A stretch of DNA of 12,902 nucleotides from Cyclostephanos tholiformis (lineage: Eukaryota > Bacillariophyta > Thalassiosirophyceae > Thalassiosirales > Thalassiosiraceae). The notes under the pieces were generated by a model. That model had not been told where the DNA came from. It was given only the letters and a program-made list of their open reading frames with translations, and searched no databases. Made by a program: the position numbers and the translations under genes. Positions 7,701-12,902 of this stretch are shown here, in pieces. The first letter of the stretch is position 1. Every line of letters starts with the position of its first letter. The DNA lies in assembly GCA_036939975.1 (NCBI GenBank), contig JALLPB010000897.1, positions 1 through 12,902 of the forward strand. The letters are read 5' to 3'.

Positions 7701-7759
7701 CTGTTTAGTAGTGACTACTTATACTATCTAAAAAGCAGAAACTAATCATTCAAACAACC

Positions 7760-8845
7760 ATGGGAATCAGAACTGACATTCATGACGAAATTTGCAAAGA
7801 AATGATAACAAATATCCACGGCCAACCCACGAGCCACGACCTCACGAATCTCAAAAGAGAAATCATTGCAATTCTTGCAAACATTCCAACCACAATGAGA
7901 GGAGGAAACTATGGCCATGTCAGAGTAATAATGGACCCAACGAATTACACCGCAATGACCAGTGGCATCAATTTTGTTAACCCAGTCAACCCAGGGATTT
8001 ATTGAGCAGGCCTTGCAGTGAATGCGGCAACAGGAACCAAAGCCAGAGAAGAAGCCCTTCACAAAGAGCTCATTGCCCAATTCAAAACCTTCAAAGGAGT
8101 CAAATTGGGAACCAAAGACCTCATCCTAGAGGCTGTTGACAATGAGTACCTAAGTGAAATTGAACACGACACATTGGGTTTCTTAAATCAAACACCCAGA
8201 CAAATGATCAAACATTTACTCACCCGAGGAGGAACACTCGACTTTGCCAACATGAAAGACTTCCTTGCCAAACAAGACGGCAAATGGAACATCACCAAAA
8301 ACCCACAGATCTACTTCAACCTCATTGAAAAAGCAATCAATGGCCACGCACGAAACGGAATCACTTCAGACCTAAACAAAAGACGTGACATTGCACTCTT
8401 TCAATTGAAAGCAACAGGAGAATTTGACCCAGCCGTTCGTGAATGGGAAGCAAAACCAATCGTGCAAAAGACATGTGCAAACATCAAAACGTTCATCTCA
8501 GTGGAATATGCAAAGGAAAACAAGCAAAACAAGCTCTCAGCGAAGCATTTCAAAGCAAACGCAATGGAGGAGCAGGCAGAAGTGACAGAAGAACTAATTG
8601 TGAATCTCACCGAAGCTCACACTTGGCAGATGGAAACACTTGTCAAAACCACAACCGAGGTGATGAAGGAAATGATGCTCCTGTTGAAAGAGAACAAAAC
8701 TCCAACAAACAAAGCAACTGATGAGGAAAAGAAACAGAAACACGACGGAAAGGAGAAGAAGTACAATGACACACCCTTTTGCAAGAATTGCGGGAATAAG
8801 CACCCCTCCAAAGTGGAGGATGAATGCAAGTTAGAGAAAAACTAA
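7760..8845 (+). pseudogene. gag: gag: capsid/nucleocapsid polyprotein, broken by one in-frame stop
   Basis: The ATG at 7760 opens a frame that runs 81 codons to a TGA at 8003-8005. It then continues unbroken in the same frame (AGLAVNAATGTKAREEAL..) to a TAA at 8843-8845, about 361 codons in all. Gag forms the cytoplasmic particle in which reverse transcription occurs. Landmarks are a helical N-terminal part, TLGFLNQTPRQMIKHL, a UBN2-like middle region (GEFDPAVREWEAKP, FISVEYAKENKQNK), a helical stretch ending in a K-rich linker, and near the C-terminus a zinc-knuckle-like CKNCGNKHPSKVEDEC. That knuckle is spaced C-x2-C-x3-H-x7-C, not the usual C-x2-C-x4-H-x4-C. I recognise the pattern from diatom copia Gag proteins. 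If translation started at 8018, only the later 275 codons would be made. Confidence 0.85.
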
Positions 8846-8879
8846 GACTCTTGCCCTGCAACGTGGAAGTTGACGAAGA

Positions 8880-8893
8880 GCACCTGAAGGTGC
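8880..8893 (+). promoter_or_regulatory. hairpin with an in-frame TGA in its loop at the gag-pol junction
   Basis: GCACC (8880-8884) and GGTGC (8889-8893) form a perfect 5-bp stem around TGAA. The TGA at 8885-8887 is exactly in the gag/pol frame, and the next stop-free pol reading begins right after. This may be the ancestral gag terminator with a readthrough structure; the TAA at 8843 just upstream would be a later mutation. It could also be a chance small hairpin. Confidence 0.4.
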
Positions 8894-10105
8894 GCGGGGT
8901 CCTTAATAGAAACAGAGACATGGAAACCAGGTGTGGTACAAGATAAACTAAGTACAAATCACACATACCTGGAAGCTACGAACTATTGGACCCCACTCAA
9001 TGATGACAATGACAATAAAACCAATGATAACAAAGAGATCAACATGATAGAAGAATCAGGAAAAGCAGAAAAGCTAAAGGGGAATAAATGGACACGACAA
9101 AGAGAACAACGACAAGAACAACGGATGATCATTGACTCAGGAGCAATGTCCCACTTCATCAGTGAAGACATGAACTTACCAAAGGGACAAAAGTCCCACA
9201 AACAAGTCTACCTCCCCAATGACACGACACTAAGAACATCGACCAAAACCAAACTCCTGTTCACCAAACTCTCAGAGGCATCACAAGAAGCGGACATATT
9301 CTCGGGGCTCAAGAGATCACTAATGAGCGTCAACAAAATGGCAGAGGAAGGATACACAACAATCTTTCATCCAGGAGAAAAAGGTGTCACGATCCACAAA
9401 GAAGGGTCACTCCAAATCATCACAACGGAACCACCAGTACTCCATGGACACAAACTCAATGGAGAGAAACTGTGGACAGTGTCAGGAAAGATTGAAAAGA
9501 ATAAGCAAGAAGAGGCACACAATGTGTACAGCCTACATTCAATTCACCAATCCATCAAATATCTTCACACCATGGCAGGTTTCCCAGTCAAGGAAACATG
9601 GCTTGATGCGATCCAAGCAGGCAACTATGTCACATGGCCAGGCCTCACGGCGGCAGCAGTACGGAAACACTGCCCAGACTCTGATGAAACAAAAAAGGGA
9701 CACATGAAAAAACAGAGACAAGGAGTTAGATCGACAAAACAGAAGGACGACAGTACAACACAAGAAGAGAACAACCACACCAATCCACCGCCAAAGAAGA
9801 TGAGAGACGTGTACATCAAAATACACAACGCCATCAAAACAATGCACAGCAATCAAACTGACCGCTTCCCCGCAACATCAAGCAAAGGAAATCAGTACGT
9901 GATGATGTTAGTAGAGGTAGATGGAAACTACATTGACGCGGAGCCATTAAAAAACAAAACGGAAGGATCGATGATAAACGCTTACCTGGCACTATGGAAA
10001 AGGTTGACGGCAATGGGCATAGTCAAACCCACTACCCACATCCTAGACAACGAAGCATCAGCAGCTTTCAAAACCAAAATCAAAAAGAACTGCACAATTC
10101 AATAA
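8888..10105 (+). pseudogene. pol: pol, first part: aspartic protease and integrase N-terminal/core region
   Basis: The frame is open from 8888 to a TAA at 10103-10105; the first ATG is at 8933. Codon numbers below count from 8933. A retropepsin-type protease has its active site at IIDSGAMSHF (D68-S69-G70, codon at 9134). It is followed by VYLPNDTTLRTSTKT and the conserved LKRSLMSVNKMAEEGYT. The GAG-pre-integrase region is NVYSLHSIHQSIKYLHTMAG..WLDAIQAGNYVTWPGLT, ending GHMKKQRQGVRSTK. The integrase core begins DVYIKIHNAIKTMHSNQTDR and contains LVEVDGNYIDAEPLKNKTEG and THILDNEAS. The expected first catalytic Asp is Asn here (codon 9851-9853), while the second Asp (10046-10048) is present. Protease would cleave Gag-Pol; integrase would join cDNA to the genome in the nucleus. 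The TAA cuts the integrase core before its third catalytic position. Confidence 0.88.
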
Positions 10106-10897
10106 GTACCGCCAGACAACCACAGACAAAACCTCACCAAAAGAGCAATACAGACCTTTAAAAATCACTTCAAAGCAGTGATCGCAGGGGTGGATGACAA
10201 TTTCCCAATGCACTTATGGGATCGCCTCCTTCCACAAATGGTACTAATGCTCAACCTCTTGCCACAATCCAACGTGGCCCCAACGGTGTCGGCATATCAA
10301 TATGTCCATGGAGATTTCGACTATAATAAAATGCCATTGGCTCCCATGGGATGCGCCGTGCAAATACATGAGAGAAGTGAGAAACAATGGGCAATGAATT
10401 CAGTCAATGGATGGTACTTGCACACATCAGACGAACACTACAGATGCCATGAAATATACGTCAAGCACACCAGAAGCACAAGAATATCAGACATAGTACA
10501 TTTCAAGCATAAACACATTACAACACCAACACTCACCCCGGAGGACACAATTGTGAAAGCCATGACCAACCTAACGGAAGCACTAAGAGAACGACTAAAC
10601 ACAAAAGGTGCAATCGATTACAAGGCATTACAAAAGTTAGATGAATTGATGAATAAAATACCCATCCCACAAACAATGCGGACACAATCGACAACAACAC
10701 GACAAGTCACCTTCGATCCAACAGTAAAACCAGCAGCAGAAACTCAGCAAACTCCAAGGGTGCGCATTGATATGCCAACTCCAAGGGTGCAGGAAACCAT
10801 GCCACCTCCAAGGGTGCAAGAAGGTACGCCAACCCTAAGAGTACAACCAACACCACCAACAATAACCGCTGCAACCATTGACAACCCACTTCAGTAG
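10106..10897 (+). pseudogene. pol: pol, second part: integrase C-terminal region and proline-rich linker
   Basis: This continues the same frame after the single TAA and is open to a TAG at 10895-10897. The segment starts VPPDNHRQNLTKRAIQTF, where a Glu is expected at the catalytic position; the codon at 10139-10141 gives Lys instead. Next come DDNFPMHLWDRLLPQ, NLLPQSNVAPTVSAYQYVHG, DYNKMPLAPMGCAVQIHE and VNGWYLHTSDEHYRCHEI. This order is typical of the diatom copia integrase and the domain after it. The tail is helical, then Pro/Thr-rich with four 9-residue repeats, and links integrase to RT. After the TAG the frame continues 26 codons to a TAA at 10976-10978. Confidence 0.85.
10751..10858 (+). 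repeat. in-frame 27-bp tandem repeat, four units
   Basis: The four units encode TPRVRIDMP, TPRVQETMP, PPRVQEGTP and TLRVQPTPP. They share ACTCCAAGGGTGC-type starts; the fourth is the most divergent. The repeats lie in the integrase-RT linker. Confidence 0.85.
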
Positions 10898-10974
10898 ATT
10901 GCAAGCGGACCGCAAAGAGGATCTCGACTCCAGCACAGACAAAATTATGGGGTAAGATCAGTGACGCAAGGAAT

Positions 10975-12813
10975 TTAAGATCAAGATTGACAATGAGTAC
11001 TCAAATGCTACTACGACCACATGGTCATCAACAACGGCACGGCGAACGCATCCAACTTGTCAGAGATGAAGAGACAGGAAAGTATCTCAACTATTGACAG
11101 CTGATGAGACATCCAAAACATAACACCATATGGAACACATCCTCAGCAAATGAATTTGGATGACTGGCGCAGGGAGTAGGAGGCAATGAGAACAGAGTGA
11201 TACCCACCAACACAATCTTCTTCATAAAACCCGAGCAAATACCACACGACAGATGGAAAGACGTCATGTATGGGAGCTTCAGATGTGATGTAAAACCAAA
11301 CAAAAAAGAGACACATCATACGAGACTCACCACAGGTGGTGACAGGATCAATTACCCAGATGGCATAGGAACCCCAACAGCGGACATGGCATTGGTCAAG
11401 ACTTTTCTTAACAGTGTCATTTTGACAAAAGGGGCAAAATATGTTCTGTTAGATGTCAAAGATTTTTACTTGAACACACCAATGGCAAGATAAGAATACA
11501 TGAGATTAAAACTCACCGACATCCCGGAGGAAATCATCATCAAATACAAACTGCACAAGATAGCAACAGATGATGGCTACGTGTATTGCGAAATTCATAA
11601 AGGAATGTACGGACTCCCTCAAGCGGGAATAATAGCGCAACAACTCTTGGAAAAATGCCTCAAAAAAGTGGGATACCATCAAAGCAAGATCGTACCTGGA
11701 TTGTGGACACATGAAACAAGGGACATATGTTTCACGTTAGTTGTGGATGACTTTGCCATTAAATACACCAAAAAGGAAGACGCAGAACATCTCATCAACG
11801 CAATCCAAAAGGATTACAACATCACGGTTGATTGGGACGCCACGAAATATATCGGACTTACCATTGAATGGGATTACGCAAATCAAAGGGTCCATTTACA
11901 CATGCCAGGGTACCTGGATAAGGCATTGTTACGATTCAAACACGAAATGCCGAAATCAAAACAGAACTCACCTCACCCTCATGTCAAACCACAATACGGA
12001 GCCAAAGCACAATATTCGACGGAAGTGGACAGCTCCCCTCCTCTTGGAAAAGAGGAAACGAAATACATCCAGGCGGTGATGGGCACGCTGTTATATTACG
12101 CGAGAGCGGTTGACAGCACCATACTCACAGCTCTCAGTGCGATTGCAATTGAACAAGCCAACCCGACTGAACAAACACGAGCAAAGGTCAAACAATTACT
12201 TGATTATTGCGCGACACAGGATGAAGCAGTTTTAACTTACCATGCAAGCAACATGATATTAGCTGTCCACAGTGACGCTGGATATTGCAACGAAACAAAG
12301 TCACGGAGTCGGGCGGGCGGACATTTTTTCCTATCGGACGACGTCGATAATCCTCCCAACAATGGAGCAATTCTCACCATTGCGACGATAATTAAAGCGG
12401 TAATGTCATCAGCAGCGGAGGCAGAATTAGGCGCTCTCTTCATTAACGCAAAGGAAGCAGTATTTTTACGACAAATACTCACTGAGATGGGTCATCCGCA
12501 ACCACGAACACCGATAATGACGGACAACTCCACGGCCGACGGCGTAATCAATCAAAAAATTCAACCTAAACGAACGAAAGCGATGGATATGCGATTTCAC
12601 TGGTTACGTGATCGCGAAGCACAGGGACAATTCAAAATATATTGGCGACCGGGGAAAAACAATCTCGCGGACTACTTTACCAAACACCATCCACCACTTC
12701 ATCATGTCAATGTCAGATCAGAATTTTTGAGCAAAATTAAAGACCTCGCAGACGCCAGACGTACGAGAGTGAAACTAGGACAGACCAAATCCAAATTTCA
12801 AAAAGCTGATTAG
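10975..12813 (+). pseudogene. pol: pol, third part: reverse transcriptase and RNase H
   Basis: After a frameshift near 10967-10990 the pol reading moves to frame 1 and ends at a TAG at 12811-12813. Stops interrupt it at 11095-11097, 11161-11163 and 11491-11493, after which 437 codons are open. RT (copia type, RVT_2) shows RLTTGGDRINYP, catalytic LLDVKDFYLN (Asp codon 11452-11454), KGMYGLPQAG and FTLVVDDFAIKY (DD codons 11746-11751; VVDD where plant and fly copia have YVDD). RNase H keeps all four acidic positions: AVHSDAGY (12274), SSAAEAELGAL (12418), MTDNSTADG (12523) and NLADYFTKHH (12670). These enzymes would copy element RNA to DNA inside Gag particles. The region is the best preserved part of the element. 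I recognise the family from diatom copia elements. Confidence 0.9.
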
Positions 12814-12824
12814 CTACAAGGGTG

Positions 12825-12902
12825 TGTTAGACTTCCTGGTTAGGTACGTACGAACAGAAGCTACATACGATAGCTAAACAAGCTATTTTTGGCGATTAGG
12901 GA
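12825..12902 (+). repeat. 3' long terminal repeat, first 78 bp (cut by window end)
   Basis: It starts TGTTAGACTTCC, 11 bases after the pol stop. Aligned without gaps to 7515-7592 it shows 10 differences in 78 positions, including none in a 26-base block. The preceding purine stretch is short (AAGGGTG), weak for a polypurine tract. Confidence 0.88.

Larger units (their letters stand above)
7515..12902 (+). mobile_element. Ty1/copia LTR retrotransposon, diatom CoDi-like, degenerate; 3' LTR cut by the window end
   Basis: The order is LTR, gag, aspartic protease (DSG), integrase, reverse transcriptase (DVKDFYL; VVDD), RNase H, LTR. Integrase before RT defines the copia order. Both LTRs begin TGTTAG and share a 26-base identical block (ATACGATAGCTAAACAAGCT plus ATTTTT). 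Gag and the first half of pol share one frame, while RT-RNase H is shifted. Nine in-frame stops and substituted integrase residues show that this copy cannot supply its own enzymes. The A-rich coding strand differs from the flanks. A target-site duplication cannot be checked because the 3' end is outside the window. The 5' flank is GGGAG. Confidence 0.92.

Noticed and set aside
7515..12813. Stop-codon reassignment in the retrotransposon
   Set aside because: TAA, TAG and TGA all interrupt the frame, and a frameshift is also present, so decay explains it better.
1..12902. tRNA, rRNA or CRISPR array
   Set aside because: No cloverleaf with a T-arm consensus, no conserved rRNA segments, and no regularly spaced identical repeats with unique spacers were seen.

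Overview
The window looks like nuclear DNA of a eukaryotic microalga, most likely a diatom. The main reason is the 5.4 kb Ty1/copia-type LTR retrotransposon at the right end. Its Gag, protease-integrase and RT-RNase H segments resemble the copia lineages (CoDi-type) I know from diatom genomes. This is recognition from memory, not a search. No intact host gene, rRNA, tRNA or CRISPR array was found.

Layout. At 1-1350 there are two broken, repeat-associated coding remnants in convergent orientation: the 3' end of a plus-strand ORF (1-351) and a minus-strand pseudogene with several stops and frameshifts (about 335-1351). From 1352 to 3250 the DNA is low-complexity and fairly GC-rich, with poly-C tracts, a divergent tandem duplication of about 200 bp, and a compact cruciform. 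From 3250 to 7514 it is AT-rich and non-coding. That stretch is dense in small repeats: a 423-bp foldback element with long terminal inverted repeats (3736-4158), two related stem-loops sharing a 20-bp arm (4265-4331 and 6169-6235), several short direct duplications, and a 693-bp segment bounded by perfect 21-bp inverted repeats (6674-7366). A few exon-like pieces with GT/AG borders lie here, but no gene model can be assembled.

From 7515 to the window end is the copia element: 5' LTR, gag, protease, integrase, a proline-rich repeat linker, reverse transcriptase, RNase H, and the first 78 bp of the 3' LTR. Gag and the first half of pol share one frame, broken by single stop codons; a frameshift near 10975 moves RT-RNase H into another frame. 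The two LTR starts differ at 10 of 78 aligned positions, two of the three expected integrase catalytic residues are substituted, and there are nine in-frame stops. The copy is therefore old and non-autonomous, although the last 437 codons (most of RT plus all of RNase H) remain open.

Overall the window reads as a repeat-rich, gene-poor region built from successive transposon insertions. I did not find a convincing new multi-gene system. The best leads are the stop codon held in a hairpin loop between gag and pol, and the families of small inverted-repeat elements.
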